From the NCBI RefSeq assembly GCF_014171575.1, contig NZ_CP050453.1, positions 1,922,001 to 1,986,000 of the forward strand: a stretch of DNA of 64,000 nucleotides, written 5' to 3'. Numbering within the stretch: the first letter of the stretch is position 1; the number at the start of each line of letters is the position of its first letter. Below the pieces are notes generated by a model. It made no database searches. It was not told the origin of the DNA and saw only the letters and a program-made list of their open reading frames with translations. This DNA is from Microbacterium sp. Se63.02b. GTDB lineage: Bacteria; Actinomycetota; Actinomycetes; Actinomycetales; Microbacteriaceae. The translations under genes were made by a program, and so were the position numbers. Positions 37,027 through 47,712 of the stretch are shown here, piece after piece.

Positions 37027-37653
37027 TTACATGTTCGGAGTGAACTCGGACACCGTGCGCGCGGCGATCTCACGTGCGTCGTCGCTCGAGGGGCCGGGCT
37101 CCTCGACGAACACGGCTTCGCGGTAGTAGCGGAGTTCGCGGATCGACTCGAGGATGTCGGCGAGAGCGCGGTGCCCGCCGTCTTTGAGCGGCGCTTGGAA
37201 GAACACTCGCGGGTACCAGCGTCGGGACAACTCCTTGATGCTGGAGACGTCCACGTTCCGGTAATGGAGCCACTGGTCGATCTTCGGCATGTACTTGGCG
37301 AGGAACATGCGGTCCGTGCCGATCGTGTTGCCTGCCAAGGGCGCCTTGCGCTCCATGGGCACGAAACGACGGATGTAGGCGAGCGTCTCGGCTTCGGCCT
37401 CTTCGAGTGAGACTCCGTGCGGGATCTCCGTGATCAACCCCGACGTCTCGTGCATTTTGGTGACGAAGTCGTTCATGTTCGCGAGCGCGGTGTCATTGGG
37501 TCGGATGACCACTTGGAAACCGGGATCGACGGGGCGGAGTTCGAAGTCTGTGATGACGACGGCGATCTCGACGAGCTCGTCGACTGCCAGATCGAGCCCC
37601 GTCATCTCGCAGTCGATCCAGACGAGACGATCATTGTCGGACGCAGATACCAT
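37027..37653 (-). CDS. orn: Oligoribonuclease
   Basis: Orn degrades 2-5 base RNA fragments, including pGpG from c-di-GMP turnover. The 208-residue DEDDh exonuclease has the metal acids in VWIDCEMTGLD, LAGNTIGTDRMFL and the HRALADILESI motif with the catalytic His. Length is slightly above the E. coli enzyme, owing to a short disordered C-terminal tail. It is followed downstream by tRNA-His. Confidence 0.96.
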   Translation of the reverse strand: MVSASDNDRLVWIDCEMTGLDLAVDELVEIAVVITDFELRPVDPGFQVVIRPNDTALANMNDFVTKMHETSGLITEIPHGVSLEEAEAETLAYIRRFVPMERKAPLAGNTIGTDRMFLAKYMPKIDQWLHYRNVDVSSIKELSRRWYPRVFFQAPLKDGGHRALADILESIRELRYYREAVFVEEPGPSSDDAREIAARTVSEFTPNM

Positions 37654-37818
37654 CTCGCCATACTATCGACGGCTCCGACATAGACCGTCGGGAGTGCGTC
37701 CCGTGCTCCGGTAGGTCTCGGCCGCTGCGACGCGCGCGACGCGAGAGACCCCCACCTGGCCGTCGGGGCCGGGCAGGGGTCGGACGCGTGTGCGCGGAGT
37801 ACGAGTCTCGGAAGCTGC

Positions 37819-38421
37819 CTAGGGCACGCGCGCTCCCGAGGTCTTCTCGCTGAGGAACTCGGCCGACAATGTCGTGTTGACGTACGTGGGCGTGAGAGCC
37901 CCGCCCGCGCTCGGGTAGAGCCACACGACGGGGAGCTGGGCGATGTTCGCTGCGCCGTTGAGGATCCCCGCGTGGGTGTATTCGACCGTGCCGGAAGTCC
38001 CCTCTGCCGGCAGCGGTCCGACGCGAACCCAGCCGTTCAGATTCCGCTCCTCGATGCGGTAGCTCGTCGGGGTGGTCACCCCGCTGCCCGGGCCCCACTG
38101 GATCGTGACGCTCACGACGCCTGAGGTGTACTTTCCTGCATCTGCCACATCGCCCGTGTCGGGGTCGAGAACGTTGAACCCCACGTTCTGGGCGACGTTG
38201 ATCTGCACCCGGTTCGGCTGCGAGACCGTCCACGTTCCCACGGACGTCGACCCCTGCCACTCGGACAGGCCCCCGCCCGGCGCTGCCTGTGGCGGGATGG
38301 GCCCGCTCGCGGCGGCAAGCGGCGTCGCGACAGCCAGAGCGACGACGGGCACGGACCATGCGGCCCCCTTGACGATCGTCCTCCTGCTCACGCCAGATTG
38401 CTGCGCATTCTTGTCTACCAC
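37819..38421 (-). CDS. Tat-exported protein, unknown function
   Basis: The product is 200 residues from a GTG at 38421 with AGGA ten bases upstream. The N-terminus has a twin-arginine signal (SRRTIVKG, then WSVPVVALAVATPLAAA). The mature part is beta-rich with Ser/Thr/Gly (VSVTIQWGPGSGV, SYRIEERNLNGWVRVGPL), and looks like a small surface beta-sandwich. Export through Tat means it folds in the cytoplasm. I do not recognise the family. Three 19-base repeats lie 100-160 bases upstream. Confidence 0.7.
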   Translation of the reverse strand: MVDKNAQQSGVSRRTIVKGAAWSVPVVALAVATPLAAASGPIPPQAAPGGGLSEWQGSTSVGTWTVSQPNRVQINVAQNVGFNVLDPDTGDVADAGKYTSGVVSVTIQWGPGSGVTTPTSYRIEERNLNGWVRVGPLPAEGTSGTVEYTHAGILNGAANIAQLPVVWLYPSAGGALTPTYVNTTLSAEFLSEKTSGARVP

Positions 38422-38523
38422 CGGTTCACGTTCCTCTCGTTCCAGACGACCCAGACGTCGTCCATGAGAAAGGAGTCGGAGGGGCAGGAGAAGTGACGCG
38501 AGAGCCATTCCCGTCGAGGTAGT

Positions 38524-38580
38524 CGGCACAAGAGCACTGCGGCGGCACAAGAACACTGCGGCGGCACAAGAGCGCGGTGG
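38524..38580. repeat. Tandem 19-bp repeat, three copies
   Basis: Unit CGGCACAAGAGCACTGCGG occurs at 38524, with one change at 38543, and as a diverged third copy at 38562 (the first 12 bases conserved). It sits between tRNA-Arg and the Tat-exported protein. The constant 19-base step is not a whole number of helical turns. It could be a protein-binding array or simple slippage. Confidence 0.75.
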
Positions 38581-38657
38581 CGTGGACGCAGAATCCCCTC
38601 GATGGCGCTAGCGCGGCGAGGGGATTCCAAGTGACCAGCGCGTTCTCGCGTGGACTG

Positions 38658-38730
38658 TCCCCTCGGCGCGACTCGAACGCGCAACCGACGGATTAGAAGG
38701 CCGTTGCTCTATCCATTGAGCTACGAGGGG
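38658..38730 (-). tRNA. tRNA-Arg (anticodon TCT)
   Basis: The minus strand gives acceptor CCCCTCG with CGAGGGG and discriminator A, D arm GCTC/GAGC, anticodon loop CTTCTAA (TCT, reading AGA and AGG) and a T arm GCGCG-TTCGAGT-CGCGC. The last anticodon stem pair is C-T, a mismatch often seen in this isoacceptor. No CCA is encoded. Confidence 0.93.
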
Positions 38731-38826
38731 GCGGCATCTAGGGTACCCGCCTCCCCGACGTCTCCGGAACCCGGAGCGGAACGAGACGCACTGCGCGCGC
38801 CCTCGCGCCGCAGAACCGCGACGGCG

Positions 38827-39096
38827 TCAGCAGTAGCGGAGTGCTGCCACCGCATCGTCGGCGTTCCAGAACTCGCCGATGACGCGGAAGTGACTCGTCG
38901 CGAGATGCAGACGCTCTGCGCGGTATCGGAGCCCCAGAGGGTGGGCGACGATGCGCAGGTGCCCCAGCACGTGCTCCCTCCGATCCTGCACTCTCCACAG
39001 GTGGTCAGCCGCACGGACGAGGTGCTCGCCGGCGGACGCGAGGCGAGGCGTGGCGTAGGGCACCTCGGGGAGAGACGTGATCAGGCTGTCGGACAT
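38827..39096 (-). CDS. Hypothetical protein, 89 residues
   Basis: The ATG at 39096 follows AAGGAG by six bases, so translation is well supported. The product is basic with several histidines (LVRAADHLWRVQDRREHVLGHLRIVAHP) and ends with GEFWNADDAVAALRYC. I do not recognise the family, and no signal or membrane segment is present. It is divergent from the SSB-like gene. Confidence 0.6.
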   Translation of the reverse strand: MSDSLITSLPEVPYATPRLASAGEHLVRAADHLWRVQDRREHVLGHLRIVAHPLGLRYRAERLHLATSHFRVIGEFWNADDAVAALRYC

Positions 39097-39305
39097 CGGA
39101 ACTCCTTTCCTGGTTCGAACGTATGACCGACCACCGACATTGAAGCGCTCTCCTCGACATGCGCGCTGACCTGCCTTTTCTGCACTGTTCGGCGATCCCG
39201 CGAACTGTCCACGGAACGCGGGAAACAGGTGCCGCAGTCGCTCTCGTGTGCTGCAGGCTGGGGCGACCCGGACGACTGCTGCTCCGGTCACCGAAAGGAC
39301 AAGAC

Positions 39306-39821
39306 ATGATCGACACCCTCACCATCGTGGGAAGAGTCGCCACGGACCCGACGCAGGCGCAGACGGCGGGAGGCGTGCCCGTCACGAACTTCCGTGTCGC
39401 GAGCACGCACCGACGATTCGATCTCGCGACTCAGGAATGGTCGGACTCGGGGACCAACTGGTTCTCGGTGGCCGCGTTCCGGCAGTTGGGCGAGAATGCG
39501 AAGGCTTCTCTGCGCACGGGAGACAGCGTGATCGTCACCGGGCGGCTGAAGATCCGCGACTGGGAGAGCAACGGCAGACACGGCACCAGCGTCGACATCG
39601 AGGCCGACGCCATCGGGCATGATCTGCGGTGGGGTACGACGGCCTATCGACCGCGGCCGCGATCGACCAGCAGCGAGCCGGATGCCGCACGGAGCTCCGC
39701 GGCGACGGTCGCGGTTCAGGAGACCGCGGACGACACGCAGAGGCCCGAGGGCGAGGAACCGGATACCACGCCGCTCGCCCTGTCGTGGGAGCATCCGACG
39801 CCGATCACGGAATCGCGGTGA
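39306..39821 (+). CDS. Single-stranded DNA-binding protein paralog
   Basis: The product is 171 residues with an OB fold of the SSB family (DTLTIVGRVATDPTQAQT, FRVASTHRRFD, NWFSVAAFRQLGENAKASLRTGDSVIVTGRL). The C-terminal third is Ser/Glu-rich and ends PTPITESR, so it lacks the acidic DDIPF tip that standard SSB uses to recruit partners. It therefore looks like the secondary SSB-like protein of actinobacteria (compare the M. tuberculosis Rv2478c type), upstream of ettA. AAGGA lies before the ATG at 39306. Confidence 0.9.
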   Translation: MIDTLTIVGRVATDPTQAQTAGGVPVTNFRVASTHRRFDLATQEWSDSGTNWFSVAAFRQLGENAKASLRTGDSVIVTGRLKIRDWESNGRHGTSVDIEADAIGHDLRWGTTAYRPRPRSTSSEPDAARSSAATVAVQETADDTQRPEGEEPDTTPLALSWEHPTPITESR

Positions 39822-39892
39822 GGTGCCGGGGAATCCACCCGCCACGAGCACATGCGACAGCGCCTCCCTGCATCCGAGCCACAGCGCCGACG

Positions 39893-39898
39893 TAGACT
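39893..39898 (+). promoter_or_regulatory. -10 box of the lipoprotein gene (leaderless)
   Basis: TAGACT ends six bases before the GTG at 39905. Confidence 0.6.
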
Positions 39899-39904
39899 CG
39901 GCTC

Positions 39905-40405
39905 GTGCTTCGTCGATCGGTCTCCTCGCCGGCGCGTACGGTCGGTGTCTTCGCCGCCTCGGTCGCCGCCCTCGTTCTGCTGTCCGGCTGCACGTCGGCG
40001 GAGCCGTCGGTCTCGGCCTCGCCGACGTCCGCGGTGTCGCCCAGCCCAGCACCTTCGGCGCCCGCGGGACCGGTGCTGGTGCCCGACGGCACCGCGGAAG
40101 AGAACCTCCCGTTGTTCACCGCGATCGCCGAGGGGGTCTGGGCGACCGATCAGCGAGGGTCGGGGCGCGCCTACATCGATGCGCTGATCGGTGCGGGTTT
40201 CGACCGCGGTGCTATGCAGGTGACGCAAGACCGGTCGACGGTCGGGAATCCCGCCGAGAGCCTGCAGTTCTCGGTGCGATGGGGAGAGACCGAGTGTCTG
40301 GTCGGACAGGTGGGTCCCTCCACAGGTCAGGTGGTCACGACGGTCTTGCCGCAGCTTGCGGAAGGGCGCTGCCTCGTCGGCACCACGCGCCCGATCGACT
40401 GGTGA
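39905..40405 (+). CDS. Lipoprotein (DUF6993-like)
   Basis: The product is 166 residues. It has a lipoprotein signal with lipobox LLSGC (Cys28 in VLLSGCTSAEP), a Ser/Pro/Ala linker, then a small domain with VPDGTAEENLPLFTAI, ALIGAGFDRGAMQVTQD and the ending GTTRPIDW. I recall this as a Microbacteriaceae-type lipoprotein domain (DUF6993); the function is unknown. It starts at GTG behind a TAGACT box. Confidence 0.78.
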   Translation: MLRRSVSSPARTVGVFAASVAALVLLSGCTSAEPSVSASPTSAVSPSPAPSAPAGPVLVPDGTAEENLPLFTAIAEGVWATDQRGSGRAYIDALIGAGFDRGAMQVTQDRSTVGNPAESLQFSVRWGETECLVGQVGPSTGQVVTTVLPQLAEGRCLVGTTRPIDW

Positions 40406-40468
40406 CATGACGCGAGGCCGGTAGGCTGGAGTGTCGATCTTCGACGCCAACAGAAGGAGCGGTTTTCG

Positions 40469-42148
<1,680 letters not shown>

Positions 42149-42155
42149 GGCTGAG

Positions 42156-42641
42156 GTGTCGAGTTCGCCCGGGTCGCGCCTGCACATCCCGATCCACCTC
42201 CGCTGGGGTGACCTGGATGCGTTCAATCACGTGAACAACACCTCGATGTTGAAACTCCTCGAAGAGGCGCGTGTCAGGGCATTCTGGCGTGCGGGCCCCG
42301 GCGAAGCGGCGCCATCGACCGCCGTTCTCGACTCCGGCATCGACGAAGGCATCCTCACGCTGATCGCCCGCCAGGAGATCGAGTATCTCGCTCCGGTGCC
42401 CTATCAGCGGCGCCCGCTCGAAGTGCAGATGTGGTTCGGCAAGCTCGGCGGCTCGAGTGTCGAAGTCTGCTACGAGGTCCACAACGACCCCACGGCAGAG
42501 CCACGACAGCTCTACGCCCGGTCGACGGCGGTCATCGTTCTCGTCGACGCGCAGACCGGTCGGCCGACCCGCCTCACGCAGGAGATGCGCGACGCCTGGG
42601 AGCCTTTCGTCGGTCCGTCGATCGAGTACACGCACCGGTGA
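42156..42641 (+). CDS. Acyl-CoA thioesterase, 4HBT hotdog family
   Basis: The product is 161 residues with a single hotdog domain. The family active site is visible in IHLRWGDLDAFNHVNNTSML, where the Asp is catalytic. It hydrolyses acyl-CoA of unknown chain length. It starts seven bases after ettA ends, so it is in the same operon. Confidence 0.88.
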   Translation: MSSSPGSRLHIPIHLRWGDLDAFNHVNNTSMLKLLEEARVRAFWRAGPGEAAPSTAVLDSGIDEGILTLIARQEIEYLAPVPYQRRPLEVQMWFGKLGGSSVEVCYEVHNDPTAEPRQLYARSTAVIVLVDAQTGRPTRLTQEMRDAWEPFVGPSIEYTHR

Positions 42642-42671
42642 GTCGGCCGTCTCTCGGAGGCGGCGTGCGGG

Positions 42672-43562
42672 TCAGGGCTGTTCGTCGGGCACGCGGATCA
42701 TGATCTCCTGCGCCACGCTCGCGATCAGAGCGCCGTCGCGCGCGTAGATCCGCCCCGTCGCGAGTCCGCGACCGCCGCGCGCATTCGGAGACTCCTGCAC
42801 GTAGAGCAGCCAGTCGTCCACTCGTGCCGGTCGATGCCACCACATCGCGTGATCGAGGCTGGCGACCTTCAGGCCGGGCAGCGCCCAGTACACGCCGTGC
42901 GCGCGAAGGATCGATTCCTGGATGGTCATGTCGCTGAGATAGGCGAGAGCGGCGCGATGCAGCCGCTGGTCGTCGGGGAGAGGCGCACGCAGGCGCATCC
43001 ACACCGCCTGCCGGGCGACGCGGTCATCTCCGCTCGGGCCGTACAGGGGAGACTCGACGTGACGGATGTCCGCGGCGCGTTCGGCCAGCATCCGGGTGGT
43101 CGCCTCTGCGAGACCTCGCACGCGCTCCTCGTCCGGAGCGAGCTCTTCAGGATCGGGGATGCCCTGCGGCATCGGTTCCGCGTGCTCGACGCCGGGGTCG
43201 CCGTCCTGGAACGATGCGATCATCGAGAAGATCGGTACACCGTTCTGATACGCCTGCGTCCGCCGCGTCGAGAACGAACGTCCGTCGTGGATGCGGTCGA
43301 CGGCGATCGTGATGCCGTGACTCGCGTCGCCGGGACGCAGGAAGTAGCCGTGCATCGAGTGCACCGCTCGGTCCTCCGGAAGGGTGCGCTCGGCGGCGAG
43401 CAGGGTCTGGGCGAGCACCTGGCCGCCGTAGATGCGACCGCTCGGCATCGGGTGCGAGGCCCCTGTGAAGATGTCCTCTGTCGTCCTGGCCTGTGTCGCA
43501 TCGAGATCGAGGACCTCGAGCAGTCGCTCGACGGTACGGGTGGCGTGATCTGTCGCGCTCAT
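42672..43562 (-). CDS. Acyl-CoA thioesterase II (TesB-like)
   Basis: The product is 296 residues with a double hotdog fold. Markers are RIYGGQVLAQTLLAAERT, MHGYFLRPGD, LDHAMWWHRPARVDDWLLY with the catalytic Asp, and the C-terminal ATGRIYARDGALIASVAQE. It cleaves medium- and long-chain acyl-CoA. The ATG at 43562 has GGAGG five to eight bases before it. It converges on the other thioesterase gene, an adjacent pair also present in related actinobacteria. Confidence 0.93.
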   Translation of the reverse strand: MSATDHATRTVERLLEVLDLDATQARTTEDIFTGASHPMPSGRIYGGQVLAQTLLAAERTLPEDRAVHSMHGYFLRPGDASHGITIAVDRIHDGRSFSTRRTQAYQNGVPIFSMIASFQDGDPGVEHAEPMPQGIPDPEELAPDEERVRGLAEATTRMLAERAADIRHVESPLYGPSGDDRVARQAVWMRLRAPLPDDQRLHRAALAYLSDMTIQESILRAHGVYWALPGLKVASLDHAMWWHRPARVDDWLLYVQESPNARGGRGLATGRIYARDGALIASVAQEIMIRVPDEQP

Positions 43563-43612
43563 GAGTTCCTCCCCGCGACCGCACATGCCGCTCCATTGGT
43601 AGTTTAGAACGC

Positions 43613-44278
43613 GTGCCGCATCACCTCCTCCTCGCCGACCCGGATACCGCGAAGGACGTCCTCACGTTCGTCGGGCGGGCGACGAGAATCACCGACGAAG
43701 GCGTGCGGTTGCAGGCGGCGAGTGGAGTGCTCGCGCTGACGACCGCAGCCCTCGCGCCGCACGGACTGTTCGATCAGACGCCGACGGTTCTCGCGATGCG
43801 CATCGTGCACGCCGATCCGGAGCTTCAGTGCGACATCGTCGTGGATCGGCTGTCGACGACCGAAGAAGCAGACGAGCTGGTCCTTCCCGATACGGGACTA
43901 TCACCGGCATGGGCGGGGATCGCGCCGCCCCGGGGCGGGTGGACGTCGGAGGGGACTCTGGCCGCGTCGGTCATCGCGCAGCGCGCACAGTGGGGGATCT
44001 CCGCCGTGGCACGCGGTGCCGGAGTCGGATCGGGGGAGGAGGCGGTTCGCGCGCTTCGTGCCGCGGTGTGGGGGGAGCCGGATCCCGATCTCGGCGGGTT
44101 GCCGCGCGGTATCGCCTTCGCAGCGGATGCGATGGGGTTCATCTCCGGCGAGGAGCAGGTTCCGGTGACGCGGTCCGGACGCTGGACGCGGTTGGCGTTC
44201 CGTCGCGGTCACGTGCTGGCCCGCGGCCCCGTCGCGTCAGGGTTGACCGGCGTCCGCGACACCGGCACTTCGGACTGA
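43613..44278 (+). CDS. Conserved hypothetical protein
   Basis: The product is 221 residues from a GTG seven bases after a TAGTTT box. It begins PHHLLLADPDTAKDVLTFVGRA and later has GWTSEGTLAASVIAQRAQWGISAVARGAG, WGEPDPDLGGLPRGIAFAADAMGF and WTRLAFRRGHVLARGP. The sequence is typical of a soluble protein conserved in actinobacteria, but I know no function. No signal peptide or membrane helix is visible. It is divergent from the TesB gene. Confidence 0.75.
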   Translation: MPHHLLLADPDTAKDVLTFVGRATRITDEGVRLQAASGVLALTTAALAPHGLFDQTPTVLAMRIVHADPELQCDIVVDRLSTTEEADELVLPDTGLSPAWAGIAPPRGGWTSEGTLAASVIAQRAQWGISAVARGAGVGSGEEAVRALRAAVWGEPDPDLGGLPRGIAFAADAMGFISGEEQVPVTRSGRWTRLAFRRGHVLARGPVASGLTGVRDTGTSD

Positions 44279-44384
44279 CCGCCGCCGCGCGGCCTCGACA
44301 TCGCAGGGTCGACGTCTCTCGTGGTAGACGGGACCTTCTCCGCTCTGCCACCGGTGAGCCGCCGGGCGCGGCACGAGCGACAGG

Positions 44385-46049
44385 TCAGCTCGCGCCTGCG
44401 GCTGCTCGTCCCGCAGTGCGTCCGGAGAACAGGCACCCTCCGAGGAAGGTGCCTTCCAGTGCGCGGTAACCGTGCACCCCGCCGCCGCCGAATCCGCTCG
44501 CCTCACCCGCGGCGTAGAGACCGGGGATCGGGTCTCCCTGCGCATCGAGAGCGCGTCCGTCGAGATCGGTGTTGATGCCGCCGAGGGACTTCCGAGTCAG
44601 CACGTGCAGCTTGACGGCGACGAGCGGGCCCGCTGACGGGTCCTGCAGCCGGTGCGGCACCGCCGTCCGGATCAGCTTGTCGCCGCGGTACTCGCGCATG
44701 GAACGCAGCATGCCGATCTGCGCATCCTTGGTGAAGCTGTTGTCGATCTCCCTGTCGCGGGCGAGGACCTCGCGGCGGACGTTGTCGATATCCAGGAGTT
44801 CACCGCCCTGATGCCGCTGCATCTGCTCCAGGAGAGATTCGAGGTCGTTCTCCACGATGAAGTCCTCGCCTTCGTCGAGAAACGACTGCACAGGCCCGGT
44901 CGGACCCTTCGCCAGCCGCGACCTGAGGAGGAGGCCGACGTCCTTGCCGGTGAGGTCTGGATTCTGCTCACTGCCGGAAAGGGCGAACTCCTTCTCGACG
45001 ATCTGCCTCGACGTGACGAACCAGGAGTGATCGTGGCCTGTCCTCCGCAGATGCTCGAGCGTGCCGAGCGTATCGAATCCGGGGAACAGCGGGACCGGGA
45101 GGCGTACGCCTGTGGCATCGAGCCAGAGCGAAGAAGGTCCGGGGAGGATGCGGATGCCATGGGACGGCCACACCGGGTCCCAGTTCGTGATGCCTTCGAC
45201 GTAGTGCCACATCCGATCGCCGTTGATCAGGCGCGCGCCCGCGGCCTCGCTCACCGCATGCATGGAGCCGTCCACGTATGCGGGAACGCCGGTGAGCATG
45301 TGCGTCGGTGCCGTGCCGAGGCGTGCCGGCCACGCAGCACGTACGAGGTCGTGGTTGCCGCCGATCCCGCCGGAGGACACGACGGTGGACCGTGCCGTGA
45401 TCTCGAACTCGCCGATGGAGTCGCGCGAGGAGACGACTCCCCGCTTCGCGCCGCTGTTCGCGAGGATGCGACCCTGCGCGCCCACGACCGCGCCGTCGGT
45501 CACGATGAGCGCTGTCACCCGATGCCGAGGGAGTACCGTCAGTCGACCTTCGCGTTCGCCCTGCTCCACTGCCGCGGCGAAGGGCGCGATGATACCGGGT
45601 CCGGTGCCCCAGGTGATGTGGAACCGCGGGACGGAGTTGCCGGGGCCGATCGCACCGTAGCCGCCGCGTTCCGCCCAGCCGACAACCGGGAAGAACCCGA
45701 CGCCGCGTTCGCGAAGCCAGGAGCGCTTCTCGCCTGCGGCGAACTGCAGATACGCCTCCGCCCAGCGCCGAGGCCACTCATCTTCAGGACGGTCGAAACC
45801 GGCGTTGCCGAACCAGTCCTGTGTCGCGAGTTCCAGGGAGTCCTTGATCCCGAACCGTCGCTGTTCGGGGGAGTCGATGAGGAACAGGCCCCCGAACGAC
45901 CACCAGGCCTGACCACCGAGGTTCGTCCGCGGCTCCTGATCGAGCAGGATCACGCGCTTTCCCGCATCGAGCGCCTCAGCGGCGGCGACCAGTCCCGCGA
46001 GCCCCCACCCGATCACCAGGACATCTGTGGACAGGGGCTGTGTCGTCAT
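44385..46049 (-). CDS. FAD-binding dehydrogenase (ketosteroid-dehydrogenase-like)
   Basis: The product is 554 residues. The N-terminus has the Rossmann motif [24 protein letters not shown] with the variant GWGLAG, followed by [17 protein letters not shown]. The C-terminus has the second FAD site [31 protein letters not shown] in pieces. This fits the FAD-binding-2 dehydrogenase group near 3-ketosteroid 1-dehydrogenase and fumarate reductase, though the substrate is unknown. The ATG at 46049 has GGAG before it and overlaps the globin gene stop (ATGA). It is the last gene of the mscS-glbO-flavoprotein operon. Confidence 0.9.
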   Translation of the reverse strand: MTTQPLSTDVLVIGWGLAGLVAAAEALDAGKRVILLDQEPRTNLGGQAWWSFGGLFLIDSPEQRRFGIKDSLELATQDWFGNAGFDRPEDEWPRRWAEAYLQFAAGEKRSWLRERGVGFFPVVGWAERGGYGAIGPGNSVPRFHITWGTGPGIIAPFAAAVEQGEREGRLTVLPRHRVTALIVTDGAVVGAQGRILANSGAKRGVVSSRDSIGEFEITARSTVVSSGGIGGNHDLVRAAWPARLGTAPTHMLTGVPAYVDGSMHAVSEAAGARLINGDRMWHYVEGITNWDPVWPSHGIRILPGPSSLWLDATGVRLPVPLFPGFDTLGTLEHLRRTGHDHSWFVTSRQIVEKEFALSGSEQNPDLTGKDVGLLLRSRLAKGPTGPVQSFLDEGEDFIVENDLESLLEQMQRHQGGELLDIDNVRREVLARDREIDNSFTKDAQIGMLRSMREYRGDKLIRTAVPHRLQDPSAGPLVAVKLHVLTRKSLGGINTDLDGRALDAQGDPIPGLYAAGEASGFGGGGVHGYRALEGTFLGGCLFSGRTAGRAAAGAS

Positions 46050-46495
46050 GGCTTCTCCGTTGATTCCTGACGTGATCGGGTCTCGATCGTCGGTCGCCCC
46101 CCGGGCGCGGCGCCGATCCCGGATGGCTCGAATGTGTTCACCATGGCATAGGCGGCGCGCTCCAGGTAGTCCCACAGCGTCGATTCGTGCAGGGGCGACA
46201 ACTGCGCTTCGTCCACAGCCGTGCGCATATGACGAAGCCAACGATCACGCGCATCCGTGTCGATGTGGAAGGGCATGTGCCGCATTCGCAGTCGAGGGTG
46301 GCCGCGCGTGTCACCGTAGGTGGTCGGGCCTCCCCAGTACTGCTCGAGGAACATCCGAAGCCGGTCTTCAGCAGGTCCGAGGTCGTCCTCGGGATACATG
46401 GGCTTCATCACGGGGTCGAGTGCGACCTCTCGGTAGAACACCGACACGATCTTCCGGAAGGTGTCGTGCCCTCCGACCTCGTCATAGAACGTCAC
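46046..46495 (-). CDS. glbO: Truncated hemoglobin, group II
   Basis: The product is 149 residues of the GlbO type. Heme-site residues are visible: Tyr at B10 in [11 protein letters not shown], the CD1 region in [33 protein letters not shown] with the proximal His in RHMPF, and the group II Trp at G8 in RDRWLRHM. Such globins bind oxygen, NO or peroxide. The GTG start overlaps the mscS stop and its end overlaps the flavoprotein gene, a tight operon. Confidence 0.93.
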   Translation of the reverse strand: MTFYDEVGGHDTFRKIVSVFYREVALDPVMKPMYPEDDLGPAEDRLRMFLEQYWGGPTTYGDTRGHPRLRMRHMPFHIDTDARDRWLRHMRTAVDEAQLSPLHESTLWDYLERAAYAMVNTFEPSGIGAAPGGRPTIETRSRQESTEKP

Positions 46496-47568
46496 TTCTG
46501 CGGGCTCCCGTCGTCTGTCGGCTTCTTGCGACGCCAAATGCCGCGGTCGGGGATGACCGGTACCCCGGTGACCGCGTTGGGTCTTGTCCGCGGCGGATTC
46601 GCGCCTCGGACCCGGCGTGCTCCATCGAGGCCCGTCGGCACCACGTCGGACATGCGCGGAACGCCGATATCCTTCTCCAGGAGCGCAGCCCGGAGGCGGC
46701 GGCGGAGCTCCTGCGCGACGTCATCCTTCGCGTTCGCGCGCGCCTTGATCACGATGCGTACGACCAGGGCGTCGCCGTCGACCGACTCGAGTCCCCACAG
46801 CTCCGGCTTCTCGATGATGCGGGTGCGCCACTTCGGGTCCTTCGCGAGTCCCTGTGCGGTCTCGAGCATGATGTGCTCGACCTGGTCGAGATCGGAGTCG
46901 GCGGGGACGCCGATGTCGATGATCGATCGCGCCCACCCCTGCGACATGTTGCCGATGCGGGTGACCTCGCCGTTGCGGACGTACCAGAGGGTGCCGTTGA
47001 CGTCGCGGACCTGCGTGATGCGGACGCTGACGTATTCGACGACACCGCTCGCAAGACCGAGATCGACCACGTCGCCGATGCCGATCTGGTCCTCTGCGAC
47101 CAGGAACATGCCGTTGAGCACGTCCTTGACGATGTTCTGCGCGCCGAAACCGAGTCCGGCGCCGACGGCCGCCGTCAGCAGGGTCAGTGAGCCGAGGAGG
47201 CTCGAGTCGAGAGCGTTGACGATGAGCACGATCGCGATCACGACGAGCATCACGTTGACGATGTTCTGCAGGATCGTGCCGAGCGTGCGAGTCCGCTGCA
47301 CCAGACGCATGTCGGCGAGCGGCGAGCGCTCGAGGGCCTGCGTGTCGTCGACCGAGGCCTTGTTCTTCGCGCTGTCGACGATACGGTGCACGACGCGGCG
47401 GATGACCAGGCGCAGGATGAGACCGATCACGACGCAACTGATGATGATCAGAGCGACGGCGAGAGCCTTCATCCCGACTTTGCCGAGCACGTCGAGCAGG
47501 CCGACCAGCCAGTCGGGGAGGGGGGTCTCCGTCGGCGGTTCAGTGACATCGAAGGGAAGGATCATCAC
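46492..47568 (-). CDS. Mechanosensitive ion channel, MscS family
   Basis: The product is 358 residues. Two or three helices precede the pore helix with the signature [34 protein letters not shown], then the beta domain and a long basic C-terminus rich in Arg/Lys. It opens under membrane tension. A TAGGAT box lies eight bases before the ATG at 47565 (a GTG codon lies just ahead at 47568). It leads an operon with glbO and the flavoprotein. Confidence 0.92.
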   Translation of the reverse strand: MMILPFDVTEPPTETPLPDWLVGLLDVLGKVGMKALAVALIIISCVVIGLILRLVIRRVVHRIVDSAKNKASVDDTQALERSPLADMRLVQRTRTLGTILQNIVNVMLVVIAIVLIVNALDSSLLGSLTLLTAAVGAGLGFGAQNIVKDVLNGMFLVAEDQIGIGDVVDLGLASGVVEYVSVRITQVRDVNGTLWYVRNGEVTRIGNMSQGWARSIIDIGVPADSDLDQVEHIMLETAQGLAKDPKWRTRIIEKPELWGLESVDGDALVVRIVIKARANAKDDVAQELRRRLRAALLEKDIGVPRMSDVVPTGLDGARRVRGANPPRTRPNAVTGVPVIPDRGIWRRKKPTDDGSPQK

Positions 47569-47712
47569 CCACGATCCTATCGATCGGGCCTCTGCGTCGG
47601 CTGGACGGTGTCAGCGCCCGAGCGGAGGCCATCCGCCCCGGGATCGCGCCGCGTCGTGGTGCGACACGCCTGCGACAGGACGGATGGTCTCCGTGACGGA
47701 TGCCTCGGGCGC

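Noticed and set aside
38524..38580. CRISPR array
   Set aside because: Units are 19 bases with no spacers and there are only three copies; no cas genes are near.
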